A stretch of DNA of 64,000 nucleotides from Psychrosphaera saromensis (GCF_002954545.1 NZ_MSCH01000003.1:2643991-2707990); one strand, 5' to 3'; shown: positions 44,970 through 52,473, counted from the stretch's first letter. Notes: a model not told the origin generated them from the letters alone. A program made the numbers and translations.

Positions 44970-45065
44970 TAACGCCCAAATAACGGGCTTAAAAAGCTTG
45001 GCTGTGTTTTGCGACGAAGGAGCTTAAGCCAAGTTTTTTCAAGTCCTTCGTTGATTTGTTTGTTA
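44970..45065 (-). repeat. attC site, second type
   Basis: Coding strand ATAACAAACAAATCAACGAA ... GGGCGTTATA. The inner arms (AACTTGGCTTAAG and CAAGCTTTTTAAG regions) pair imperfectly around GCGACGAAGG. Confidence 0.8.
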
Positions 45066-45737
45066 TATGCCATGTTTCTCCACATGCAAAACAAATTTGT
45101 CAGTTAGCTGAGATAATGCTGCTATTAAAGCCTTTGTTTTTGCTTCATCTCCCCACTCAGAGCCATCTCCGGCATATGGGCTAATTGCTACTAATCTAGA
45201 CGCACCTGCAGAGGATATGGTTAATACATTTGTATTATTTTTCGAAAATGCACCTTCAGTTACAACTATTTGTTTACCTGTGACAGGGCAAACCATCATT
45301 AGAGTACTAAAACAAGCTACGCCATAAGGAATCATTAAAGCATAAAGCGCAGAGTTCATTTCAGTCGACGCTGTACGTATTTTAAGGTCAAGACTAATTT
45401 GAGTCCGCTCGTCATTTGAACCGTATATTTGATCAAGAGTATTTTTAAACAGTTCATTAAGTTGATTTTTTAACTCGGGAGCGTTACGCCATTTTGCAGG
45501 CTCGGTTTCAATGTCGACATTCGAAATTTTAACCAATGGAAACCAATGAGCAGTATTAGGATGTTTTTCTCGAATTGATTGCACCAACCGATTAGTTAAC
45601 TCGGTTTTATTGCGTTCTATCCAATCAGGCTGAATGTAAAAATATTCCCCTGTATTGAAGTTGTCAGGAGCTGTAGATTTAAAGGAAGTACAACCTAAAA
45701 GAGATATGATTGTATAAATTACTATAATTACACGCAT
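45063..45737 (-). CDS. Cassette gene: lipoprotein of unknown function
   Basis: From MRVIIVIYTIISLLGCTSFK it has 224 residues. The lipobox LLGC marks a lipoprotein signal peptide. The mature part has a LKIRTASTEMNSALYALMIP segment and a middle hydrophobic stretch. The start at 45737 is set by AAGGA 7 bases upstream; a longer frame begins 10 codons earlier inside the attC. The stop TAA comes from the attC. No family is recognised. Confidence 0.6.
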   Translation of the reverse strand: MRVIIVIYTIISLLGCTSFKSTAPDNFNTGEYFYIQPDWIERNKTELTNRLVQSIREKHPNTAHWFPLVKISNVDIETEPAKWRNAPELKNQLNELFKNTLDQIYGSNDERTQISLDLKIRTASTEMNSALYALMIPYGVACFSTLMMVCPVTGKQIVVTEGAFSKNNTNVLTISSAGASRLVAISPYAGDGSEWGDEAKTKALIAALSQLTDKFVLHVEKHGI

Positions 45738-45756
45738 GGCTGTCCTTAATGGCATA

Positions 45757-45849
45757 TAACGCCGCAATAAGCGGAAAATTATAGTTGGCTATAATGTTTG
45801 AGGAACGAAAAACAGCCAACTGTAAATTTTCCGTTTGATTGCCTTGTTA
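45757..45849 (-). repeat. attC site, second type
   Basis: Coding strand CTAACAAGGCAATCAAACGG ... AGTTGGCT ... TAGCCAAC ... GCGGCGTTATA. Arms AGTTGGCT / AGCCAACT pair with GAGGAACGAAAAAC in the loop region. Confidence 0.88.
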
Positions 45850-45856
45850 GGCATAA

Positions 45857-46345
45857 TTAATGCCCAACCCCATACTTAAGAAAGATAGCGAGAGCCCAAG
45901 TGGCTACAAAAGTTGCAACATACACTTTATTAGAGTTTAAACTGAAAGATAGTGGGTTTGAATTTATTAAAGAATATAATTTTTTGCGGTCGTCAAATAA
46001 AATAGCCAGTAACATACAAAGGAAAACAGCATTGATGTATGGTGTACCTTCCCAACCAAGTGATATTGGAATTATGAAAATACAAACATGCATGGGTAGT
46101 AGCATCAAACTAGCAATTAAACGGAAACGACTTATAAGCAATAAGCCACCAATTACTGTTTGCATTATGGCTATGAAATAACCGAATAGACCTAAGCCAT
46201 ATTTTGATAATTCATCAATTAGCCACACAGGACCAATAATATTTGGAAAGCCAGAAATTAATTTACTTAACCCGGCAGAAAAATATATTATTCCGATAGT
46301 TACTTGAAAGATGGTTAGAAAATAATTCCATTTAATACTGCTCAA
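45857..46345 (-). CDS. Cassette gene: DoxX/MauE-like membrane protein
   Basis: The 162-residue protein has four or five membrane helices (e.g. FQVTIGIIYFSAGLSKLISG at the N-terminus, GLFGYFIAIMQTVIGGLLLI). The pattern of a first helix followed by SKLISGFPN resembles DoxX/MauE membrane proteins. It uses a TTG start preceded by AAAGGAAAGG, which fixes the start. Its C-terminus ends YGVGH. Physiological role unknown. Confidence 0.6.
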   Translation of the reverse strand: MSSIKWNYFLTIFQVTIGIIYFSAGLSKLISGFPNIIGPVWLIDELSKYGLGLFGYFIAIMQTVIGGLLLISRFRLIASLMLLPMHVCIFIIPISLGWEGTPYINAVFLCMLLAILFDDRKKLYSLINSNPLSFSLNSNKVYVATFVATWALAIFLKYGVGH

Positions 46346-46362
46346 AACCTTTCCTTTATGCC

Positions 46363-46457
46363 TAACGCCCGCCTAACACGCAATGGTTGGCATGGCTTTT
46401 TGCGTTGTTTGCCAAAACCATGACAACATTACATTGTCGGAGTTAAGGCGCTTGTTA
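46363..46457 (-). repeat. attC site, VCR-like type
   Basis: Like the other 96-bp copies but with two bases missing in the distal arm (ACACGCAATGGTTGGC instead of ACACGCAATGTGTTGGC). Confidence 0.9.
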
Positions 46458-46463
46458 TGAGTA

Positions 46464-46748
46464 CTACTCTAGCATCATGGAAATGCCCGTGCATTTTTTG
46501 CCACACCTTCGAATTTCTCTAAGTATTTCATCAATCTTAGGCGATGTGGTTTTTACAATCGAACCATCTTTTAAATGCAATTCTACATATAAACTGTGCG
46601 CTTGAAATGCAGAATCCACATTTCCAGAGTTCAATATTACTATCGCCTCATCCCACGTTACAAATGCATCTCGCTTCTTGATATTAGTACTAGTACAAGA
46701 AACTAATAACAATGACGCTAAAATTAACCAATTTCTCATAGTACTCAT
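46464..46748 (-). CDS. Cassette gene: small lipoprotein
   Basis: The 94-residue protein begins MSTMRNWLILASLLLVSCTS with a lipobox LVSC, then a compact soluble domain (VTWDEAIVILNSGNVDSAFQ ... CGKKCTGISMMLE). An alternative start 9 bases downstream (MRNWL) is equally plausible; the first ATG lies in the attC junction. No family is recognised. Confidence 0.6.
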   Translation of the reverse strand: MSTMRNWLILASLLLVSCTSTNIKKRDAFVTWDEAIVILNSGNVDSAFQAHSLYVELHLKDGSIVKTTSPKIDEILREIRRCGKKCTGISMMLE

Positions 46749-46843
46749 AACGCCCGCCTAACACGCAATGTGTTGGCGTGGCTTTTTGCGTTGTTTGCCA
46801 AAACCATGACAACTTAACATTGTCGGAGTTAAGGCGCTTGTTA
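46748..46843 (-). repeat. attC site, VCR-like type
   Basis: Near-identical to the other five VCR-like sites (AACTTAACATTG variant, GAGTTAAGGCG). Confidence 0.93.
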
Positions 46844-46849
46844 TACGTA

Positions 46850-47260
46850 CTATGGCAACAGATCCAAGTTGCATTCAACTCTTTGTTTGCCATTTAATGC
46901 ACTGCAACCTTCCACTGGGTATTTATTTAAGAATTCGATGATTAGTTTATTTGTACGCAACGTTGGATAATTTACATTCATTTGATCACAGTATTGTCCC
47001 TGACATATTTGTCCAGAATCATAATTCACCAAAATACTCCAACGTAAATGATTTGGTATTTTTTCGGGGTGTTCTATTGAAGTTTCATAAAAATCAATCA
47101 GACGAGACGTCTGTAACTCCTCATCTAGTGCAAATTCAGTTAGCTGGTTTAAACTTTTAACTGTGTCTATCGTTATAGTGTATGTGTTAAATGCCGTTCC
47201 TATAAAGAAGCTAAGTACACACATTAAAATAACAAACATTGAGAGTATTAATTTTCGCAT
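46850..47260 (-). CDS. Cassette gene: membrane-anchored or secreted unknown protein
   Basis: From MRKLILSMFVILMCVLSFFI it has 136 residues: an N-terminal hydrophobic helix (signal anchor) and a soluble domain with several Cys (QICQGQYCDQM, EGCSALNGKQRVECNL). The start is set by AGGGACTT upstream of the ATG; a frame starting 27 codons earlier lies in the attC. Function unknown. Confidence 0.58.
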   Translation of the reverse strand: MRKLILSMFVILMCVLSFFIGTAFNTYTITIDTVKSLNQLTEFALDEELQTSRLIDFYETSIEHPEKIPNHLRWSILVNYDSGQICQGQYCDQMNVNYPTLRTNKLIIEFLNKYPVEGCSALNGKQRVECNLDLLP

Positions 47261-47275
47261 AAGTCCCTGTACGTA

Positions 47276-47372
47276 TAACGCCCAATTAACGGGCAAAAAA
47301 TGGTTGGCTAAAATAAGTGAACGTAGTGAACAAAAAGCCAACTGTTTTTTGTCCCTGTTTAATTTCTTGTTA
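47276..47372 (-). repeat. attC site, second type
   Basis: Coding strand ATAACAAGAAATTAAACAGG ... AGTTGGCTTTTTG ... TAGCCAACC ... GGGCGTTATA. Arms pair around GTTCACTACGTTCAC, itself a small palindrome. Confidence 0.85.
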
Positions 47373-47377
47373 TGTGT

Positions 47378-47701
47378 TTAAGCACCAATGTATTGAGGTA
47401 CTTTTTGTTTAAATAACTTAATTAGAGCTGGTTCCATATATTCGTAATTATCTGGAATACCTAAACAAATAACACGTTGTTCTTTTAAGTGTTCTTTAAA
47501 ATGTGTACGCAGCTTCTTTTTCTGCGCTTGCTCCATAACAAAAATACAATCAGCCCAAACAACATCTTCAATGCCTAAAGGTATTTCTGCGTTGTTATTT
47601 AATCCTGCGGAGCGAACATTAACATTTGGTACATCTGAAAATACTGATTCAGCTGTAGGACTTCTTAACTTATTTTGGCTACATACAAATAGTAAATTCA
47701 T
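47378..47701 (-). CDS. Cassette gene: short LMW protein-tyrosine-phosphatase-like protein
   Basis: The 107-residue protein has the P-loop CSQNKLRS (CX5R, C7-R13) near its N-terminus and an acidic loop near LGIPDNYEYMEP. It is shorter than the housekeeping LMW-PTP (156 residues). Such short versions are often found on mobile elements. It is the most integrase-proximal cassette gene (right end of array). The start is supported by TAGGAAGTAG. Activity is plausible, but the general acid Asp is not certain. Confidence 0.75.
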   Translation of the reverse strand: MNLLFVCSQNKLRSPTAESVFSDVPNVNVRSAGLNNNAEIPLGIEDVVWADCIFVMEQAQKKKLRTHFKEHLKEQRVICLGIPDNYEYMEPALIKLFKQKVPQYIGA

Positions 47702-48479
47702 CTACTTCCTAGAGAAACACATAACAGCTTATTAGCGCGAATTCCTGTTAAAGGAAGTTATCCACAGGCTGATTTATCACGCTTATAACCTTTTTTATTT
47801 ATTAATGTTAATAACTTAGCAGGTGATGTGAGTATAAACAATCGCTTTTTTGTTTGGGGAAAACGAGCCATTTACATAACGCGCCGTGAATGGAGCGTTA
47901 TGTAAAATTTTTATTTAAATAATTTATCGTAAAATCAGAAGCTTACTAAAAACCTCTACTTAATCGAGCCATATTTAAAATTACATAACGTGCCATGACT
48001 ATGATAATCCACTAACCTTCACTTAAACCTGTATATGCACACAGTTAATTGATTGCTTTTTATTTTAGCGAAATTATTCAAAAAGACGCACTGCTTTTGC
48101 TTTTAACTCTCCATCTAAATATTCCCGAAATAAATTAAGTTTTCAAAAATATGAGACATTAATCCATGGATGGATGTAATTAGAACAACGCAGGACGCAG
48201 TTGTCGGGGACGTCGAGTAAGGGATAGTGTTTCACATCATGGATGATGAGATGTCATCAAAACAGGGATGCTTTACTAGATGACCAAAGAACGAATGCAA
48301 ATATTAAGGCCACCCACTTTTAAAACTATAAATTTAGGTAGCTCGTTATTTTATTCAGTAACTATTAACTGAATAATATTAAGAAGCTTAAATGCTTCCA
48401 AAAATTGATATGGGTTCCTCTTTTAATTCTTTCGGCAACTACAATGCTGTGAAATTTACGAAAACGCTTATTTTACCTT
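47702..48479. other. Gene-free flank at the upstream end of the cassette array
   Basis: About 780 bases with no long frame. They contain: a perfect DnaA box TTATCCACA (47758-47766); a perfect 12-bp inverted repeat TTTACATAACGC / GCGTTATGTAAA (47871-47882 and 47895-47906), each arm carrying an attC-core-like ATAACGC; a third copy ACATAACG (47983-47990); and a GC-richer stretch at about 48160-48300 with short palindromes (ATCCATGGAT, CATCATGGATGATG). No integrase or attI is recognised. Confidence 0.55.
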
Positions 48480-49253
48480 TTATTTATCTTTCATCCGGCT
48501 GTAATTAGAAGCTTTAATTGAACTTAAGCGAACAAAGTTATCATAATCGATAAACTTAATTAGCTCATGTTTTTCATATTCACCTTTTTTATAAGACAAA
48601 AAATAGGTTGATTCATTGAGATCGAATGTGAAAAAATCAAATGGCATACCAAGGGCTCCTCCCTCAACAAGATCTTTATGAGTATGTACACCATCAAAGT
48701 CTTCGCCAAACATTAGATTATTATTAAACATAACCCTATAATCACCTTCCCAAGTACCGGTCAAAAACTTTCGATCGACATCAAAGCCTAATTTAGATTT
48801 GGTTTTTACTCTAAACGCTTTAGTATCAGAACCTATGAGTTGAATAGTATTATTATCAATAATATTAAATTTCATCTGTTTTTCATTTTCTGGAGTAAAG
48901 CTGAAATAACCGTCACCCTTCTCGATTATAATGGGAGATATTGCCGTTTCTGTACTTTCGTTTTCTGAGCCCCTAGCAGAAATATAAAAATTATTTTCAA
49001 TAACGAATGCATCAAAATAAGTTATATCTAGCTCCTTATTTAAATGCTCTCTGATAAAATCATCGGTAAGAAAATCAGCCTTATCATGACTATCCCTATA
49101 ACTAGACATTTCATTAAAAATTTCGTTGTAAACTTTATCGTAATCATAAAATGTCCAAACACCATTTATCTCGAAGTCAGTTTTTTTACCTGTGCAGGAA
49201 AATAAAAAAATGGATAATATTGTTATCAGTGAAACTTTTAAAATATTTTTCAT
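48480..49253 (-). CDS. Lipoprotein of unknown function
   Basis: The 257-residue protein begins MKNILKVSLITILSIFLFSC with a lipobox and a mature part rich in Asp, Asn and aromatic residues. It contains two similar halves with KxLTGTWEGDYR-like and NGVWTFYDYDK-like segments (GxW motifs) that resemble lipocalin-like or DUF-type lipoproteins. Not recognised. It begins the minus-strand accessory block, and AT content is similar to the cassettes. Confidence 0.6.
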   Translation of the reverse strand: MKNILKVSLITILSIFLFSCTGKKTDFEINGVWTFYDYDKVYNEIFNEMSSYRDSHDKADFLTDDFIREHLNKELDITYFDAFVIENNFYISARGSENESTETAISPIIIEKGDGYFSFTPENEKQMKFNIIDNNTIQLIGSDTKAFRVKTKSKLGFDVDRKFLTGTWEGDYRVMFNNNLMFGEDFDGVHTHKDLVEGGALGMPFDFFTFDLNESTYFLSYKKGEYEKHELIKFIDYDNFVRLSSIKASNYSRMKDK

Positions 49254-49298
49254 ATAGAACTCTTCTTAATAAATAACATTACCACCCACTTTAAATAT

Positions 49299-49664
49299 TT
49301 ACACCCACATATCATTTGGGGCTGTAAGTTCACTATCAGAATCACCTGTATTGACGACGCCTTTTGGCTCAACAAGCATGATTTTACATTCATTAACGGC
49401 TAAAGGTTTGTGCTCCATTCCTTTAGGTATGACAAACATTTCTCCTGAATTAAGCGTTACAACCCCTTCACGGAATTCAATATTGAGGGAGCCTTCAATT
49501 ACAATAAACACTTCATCTGTATCAGGATGGTTACGCCAAACAAACTCCCCTTCGACTTTTGCTAATTTAAATTGATAATCATTCATTTCGGCGATAACAC
49601 GTGGAGACCAATGATCGTTAAACTTAGTGAATTTTTCTTTAAAGTTGATGGCATCAAACTTCAT
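49299..49664 (-). CDS. Cupin-domain protein
   Basis: The 121-residue protein is a single cupin barrel: FVWRNHPDTDEVFIVIEGSL (motif 1 with His, Asp, Glu) and MFVIPKGMEHKPLAVNECKI (motif 2 with His). These residues would bind a metal. I use the start at 49664 (MKFDAIN) because GGAGACAAAA stands upstream; the longer frame adds METK. Substrate unknown; small stand-alone cupins are often sugar isomerases or dioxygenases. Confidence 0.85.
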   Translation of the reverse strand: MKFDAINFKEKFTKFNDHWSPRVIAEMNDYQFKLAKVEGEFVWRNHPDTDEVFIVIEGSLNIEFREGVVTLNSGEMFVIPKGMEHKPLAVNECKIMLVEPKGVVNTGDSDSELTAPNDMWV

Positions 49665-49812
49665 TTTTGTCTCCATGTTTTTATGTTGTGCTAAACGTAT
49701 TTAACAGCCGCTGATTTAGCTGAGTTATGGCTATTTATTGGGAATGATCACAAAACTTACTCTTTATAACAGTGCAGCTTATTAATAACCGCTCTGATTA
49801 TTCATAACCGTG

Positions 49813-50592
49813 CTACTGAATAATATTCAGCTGTTTAAAAGCCTCTAACGTTAGTTTTTTTCTTAGAGGTAAATCTGAGTTTTGTTTTATCTCTAGATGA
49901 TTGGCAAAAAACCAGGTTTGATTATTTGTTACAAGGTAGCCTACATACCAACCGTCTTTACCTGACCACCCTGTTTTTGACCAAATTTTTATCTTGCTAT
50001 CACTTTTTGACAACATAATGCGTTTTAATGTTTGTATGTGCTTTGTTTGTATTGGTAGGTCTTCTGCAACTAGCTTTCGTAAAAATTTGATCTGCTCTTG
50101 CACTGTAATTTTTAAATCACCGGTTAACCAAAATTGAGTAATGTCATCACCCGTTAAGTAGTTTCCGTAATCAAAGTCTTTAAGGTATTTGTGGTACTTT
50201 ACATGCCCTACTTTTTTGGCATAACGCTGATAACACCAAACACATGAATATTGAAAAGCGGTTTTAAGTGTTTGGTCTTGATTCCATGCTGCGTATTCAT
50301 GCTCAGTGCCATCCCAAGTAATGATCTCAGATAGGTCTTTAATTAAACCTTCTTGTAATATGATCAATGTATTAGGGATTTTAAATGTTGAAGCTGGAAC
50401 AAAGCGCTCGTTGTTAACGTTATATTGATATTTTATTTTGCCGTCTAAAGACTCAATGAGTATTGAGCCAGTAACGTTATTTTCTTTGTAAAGTTGTTCT
50501 ATGCTTTTGTTTGTATTGTTTGCTAGAACATCCTCAAAACTATAAGAGTTTAGTGATAAAACGAGTGTAAATAGTAAGATTAAATATTTCAT
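49813..50592 (-). CDS. Class D beta-lactamase-like protein
   Basis: The 259-residue protein has a signal peptide (MKYLILLFTLVLSLNSYS) and the class D motifs: STFK (68-71, nucleophile Ser68 and carboxylatable Lys71), SCV (116-118), YGN (142-144) and KTG (206-208). The triad is complete, so it may be a serine beta-lactamase of the OXA type or a related penicillin-binding sensor. W-x-x-G motif QFWLTGDL also fits. Cys residues next to the SxV motif (SCVWC) are unusual. It lies in a minus-strand accessory block; activity towards drugs cannot be judged from sequence. Confidence 0.88.
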   Translation of the reverse strand: MKYLILLFTLVLSLNSYSFEDVLANNTNKSIEQLYKENNVTGSILIESLDGKIKYQYNVNNERFVPASTFKIPNTLIILQEGLIKDLSEIITWDGTEHEYAAWNQDQTLKTAFQYSCVWCYQRYAKKVGHVKYHKYLKDFDYGNYLTGDDITQFWLTGDLKITVQEQIKFLRKLVAEDLPIQTKHIQTLKRIMLSKSDSKIKIWSKTGWSGKDGWYVGYLVTNNQTWFFANHLEIKQNSDLPLRKKLTLEAFKQLNIIQ

Positions 50593-50630
50593 AATTTCCT
50601 GATGTTAATGTTATTAGAGGGGTTTTTACT

Positions 50631-50951
50631 TTAAAATAGTAAATTACTACTTTTAACGTAAAAATAGCCAATAAGAGCCACGCTTGCATATAAAAGTGTT
50701 TTTAATGACGTTAGCCAATTGTGCTTAATGTTAAATAAAGTAACTGCAATTGCAGATATAAAGGCACAACACCAGATAATAACAATCACAAAAGCAAACA
50801 GTAAATCTATTACATCGCCTAATCCATAAGCCTCTTCTGGTGCTACAGGTATATGTGGATATATTTGAGATCGATACACTAATCCGCTGAAGGCGAAAAT
50901 GTGAATAAAAACCGCGCTAAATGCTAATAATTTATCGAACTTTGATTCCAT
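50631..50951 (-). CDS. Three-helix membrane protein of unknown function
   Basis: The 106-residue protein has three hydrophobic helices (about 11-28, 47-74 and 83-99). An acidic/Pro-rich loop (YPHIPVAPEEAYGLGD) lies between the first two. No family is recognised. It lies 39 bases from the class D enzyme gene and may be cotranscribed with it. Confidence 0.5.
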   Translation of the reverse strand: MESKFDKLLAFSAVFIHIFAFSGLVYRSQIYPHIPVAPEEAYGLGDVIDLLFAFVIVIIWCCAFISAIAVTLFNIKHNWLTSLKTLLYASVALIGYFYVKSSNLLF

Positions 50952-51031
50952 TTATAAAATAACTCCAAGGTGTATCCATAAAAGCTTAAACCTTAGCTGG
51001 TTTAATTTACGTTTAAACAATCGCTGTGTGT

Positions 51032-51463
51032 TTAATTATTGTTTTTATTTGAATCTTTGAATGGGTCTGCAGCTTTAACTTGTAGCAGTTCTTCTTCGGT
51101 TAACATCTTGTAATCTCTTGGATAAGGCCAGCCGTAACCCCATCTAAATGGTGTTGGTAAATATGGATTACCACCTACTATTACACCAGCGAGCATAAGC
51201 TCTGCTATTTTGGGTTGCCCTACTTTAGCAACACAGTTTTTCAGTTCTTTGTCTGCTATTTCTTTTTGTTCGGCTGTACCACCTTGCCAATATGCGTAAT
51301 CGTGTGCGGTGCAACAAGCTAACCACAAGTCTTTATGTTCAAGTGTTCCGTCGGGGAAAATACTGCAACCGTCGGATGTAAACGGCTTAAGTTTTTCAGC
51401 AAGCACGCTATTTGATGCAAACAGTGTTATTAATACAAAAATGAGAGTTAACGCGGTACGCAT
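51032..51463 (-). CDS. Secreted phospholipase-A2-like protein
   Basis: The 143-residue protein has a signal peptide (residues 1-22, ending SVLA) and a segment DLWLACCTAHDYAYWQGGT, with C50, C51, H54 and D55. This is the CCxxHDxxY motif of secretory phospholipase A2 active sites, and DGCSIFPDG upstream resembles the calcium loop. It lacks the multiple disulfides of animal enzymes. Bacterial PLA2-like proteins of this size exist. Phospholipase activity is inferred from the motif alone. Confidence 0.7.
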   Translation of the reverse strand: MRTALTLIFVLITLFASNSVLAEKLKPFTSDGCSIFPDGTLEHKDLWLACCTAHDYAYWQGGTAEQKEIADKELKNCVAKVGQPKIAELMLAGVIVGGNPYLPTPFRWGYGWPYPRDYKMLTEEELLQVKAADPFKDSNKNNN

Positions 51464-51492
51464 GTTCTTTTACAACCTAAAATTGATACAAC

Positions 51493-52050
51493 TTATTCAG
51501 CGGTTTTACAGGCTAATTTGTAGTAATGATTATTATTGAATTCAAAGTGTTTTATCACAGTTAATGGGGTTTTTCTGGTGTGTGCTTCGTAAGAACGTGG
51601 ATTTATTTTATTAATAAAGGTAACCATAATTGGATAGCGTTTGGACATTTCACTTAAAGAATAATTGAAGATTTTTTCAAATACGCCTTGGCCTCTTACT
51701 GACTTATCTACACATACTGGGCCGTATTGGTAAGAGTTATCTTTAGTAATGCTTTGCCCCAAACAAGTAGAGTCGTCTAAATGTTTGATCATAAATTCAA
51801 ACATTGGCCACTGAGACCAATAATCCCAGGATGCAGCCATTGCGTAAGCCACTATTTTATTGTCTACGCTTGCAGTAAAAAGCCCATTTTCATGCTGAAT
51901 TAAATTAGTTAAATGCTCTTTAGTAAAGGCGGTAGTTATAAAGCCATCGGCTTTATCGTCTTCACTTATAGAGTCAACTTGATAGCGGTAATGCAGTGCT
52001 AATATTTCTTCAATATTGGCTAAAGTGGCTGTTTTTAATTCTATATTCAT
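51493..52050 (-). CDS. GNAT-family acetyltransferase
   Basis: The 185-residue protein carries a GNAT fold, with motif A region GPVCVDKSVRGQGVFEKIFN (RGQGVF is the acetyl-CoA loop) and an N-terminal ELKTATLANIEEILALHYRY. The substrate is unknown. GNAT genes are frequent in integron cassettes, but no attC flanks this one. Confidence 0.8.
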   Translation of the reverse strand: MNIELKTATLANIEEILALHYRYQVDSISEDDKADGFITTAFTKEHLTNLIQHENGLFTASVDNKIVAYAMAASWDYWSQWPMFEFMIKHLDDSTCLGQSITKDNSYQYGPVCVDKSVRGQGVFEKIFNYSLSEMSKRYPIMVTFINKINPRSYEAHTRKTPLTVIKHFEFNNNHYYKLACKTAE

Positions 52051-52143
52051 TGGGTGCTTACTTAAGGTTGGCTAATTTTGTAAAAAAGTTAAATGAAACT
52101 CAGTGTATTAGATAAATACACTAAGTTTTATTAATCAGCAGTG

Positions 52144-52473
52144 TTAGTTACCTGCGTGAGACTCTCTATGTATATCAATAACTTCTATTGTTAAAATGTA
52201 ATCGCCTAGGTCTAATTTTTTCATCTGTAATAGTATTGAACCGCTTAGTTTTGCTTTTTGCTCGTCAGTACGTCCAGAAAGTATTTTTGCCGCAATATGA
52301 ATAAACGGACTTTTTGTTTTACCAACTTGATAATTCGCGTATGACAATGTTCTGGTTTTTATGTCATTTTCATTAAACAATTCTGACGCGGCAGCACCTG
52401 TGAATACTGAACTGATAAGCTCATCAATGTTTTTATTAAAATTTTCTGAATGTTCAATTATGCAATGTGGCAA
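52144..52473 (-). CDS. 5-carboxymethyl-2-hydroxymuconate isomerase-like (CHMI) protein
   Basis: The 109-residue protein has MPHCIIEHSENF at its N-terminus; Pro2 becomes the N-terminal catalytic base after Met removal. The IHIAAKILSGRTDEQKAKLS segment fits the CHMI branch of the tautomerase superfamily, which isomerises ring-cleavage products in homoprotocatechuate degradation. No homoprotocatechuate genes are nearby, so it may act on another substrate. Confidence 0.8.
   Translation of the reverse strand: MPHCIIEHSENFNKNIDELISSVFTGAAASELFNENDIKTRTLSYANYQVGKTKSPFIHIAAKILSGRTDEQKAKLSGSILLQMKKLDLGDYILTIEVIDIHRESHAGN

Larger units (their letters stand above)
38996..47720 (-). mobile_element. Integron cassette array without visible integrase (CALIN-like)
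   Basis: Fifteen genes, all on the minus strand, are each followed at the 3' side by an attC-like site. The sites begin TAACAAGCGCC-type and end GGCGGGCGTTA-type on the coding strand, like Vibrio chromosomal attC sites. Gene-to-attC spacing is a few bases and several stop codons lie inside the attC. No intI-like frame exists in the window, and the first cassette (47378-47701) is followed on its 5' side by a 0.8-kb gene-free stretch. Either the integrase is lost, or the array was separated from it. Confidence 0.92.

Noticed and set aside
42310-46843. CRISPR array, because of near-identical repeats at intervals
   Set aside because: The repeats are 96 bp, the intervals contain genes of different length, and the repeat ends match attC cores. 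There are no cas genes.
47758-47766. Origin or datA-like locus at the DnaA box
   Set aside because: A single 9-bp match in 64 kb can occur by chance, and no cluster is present.
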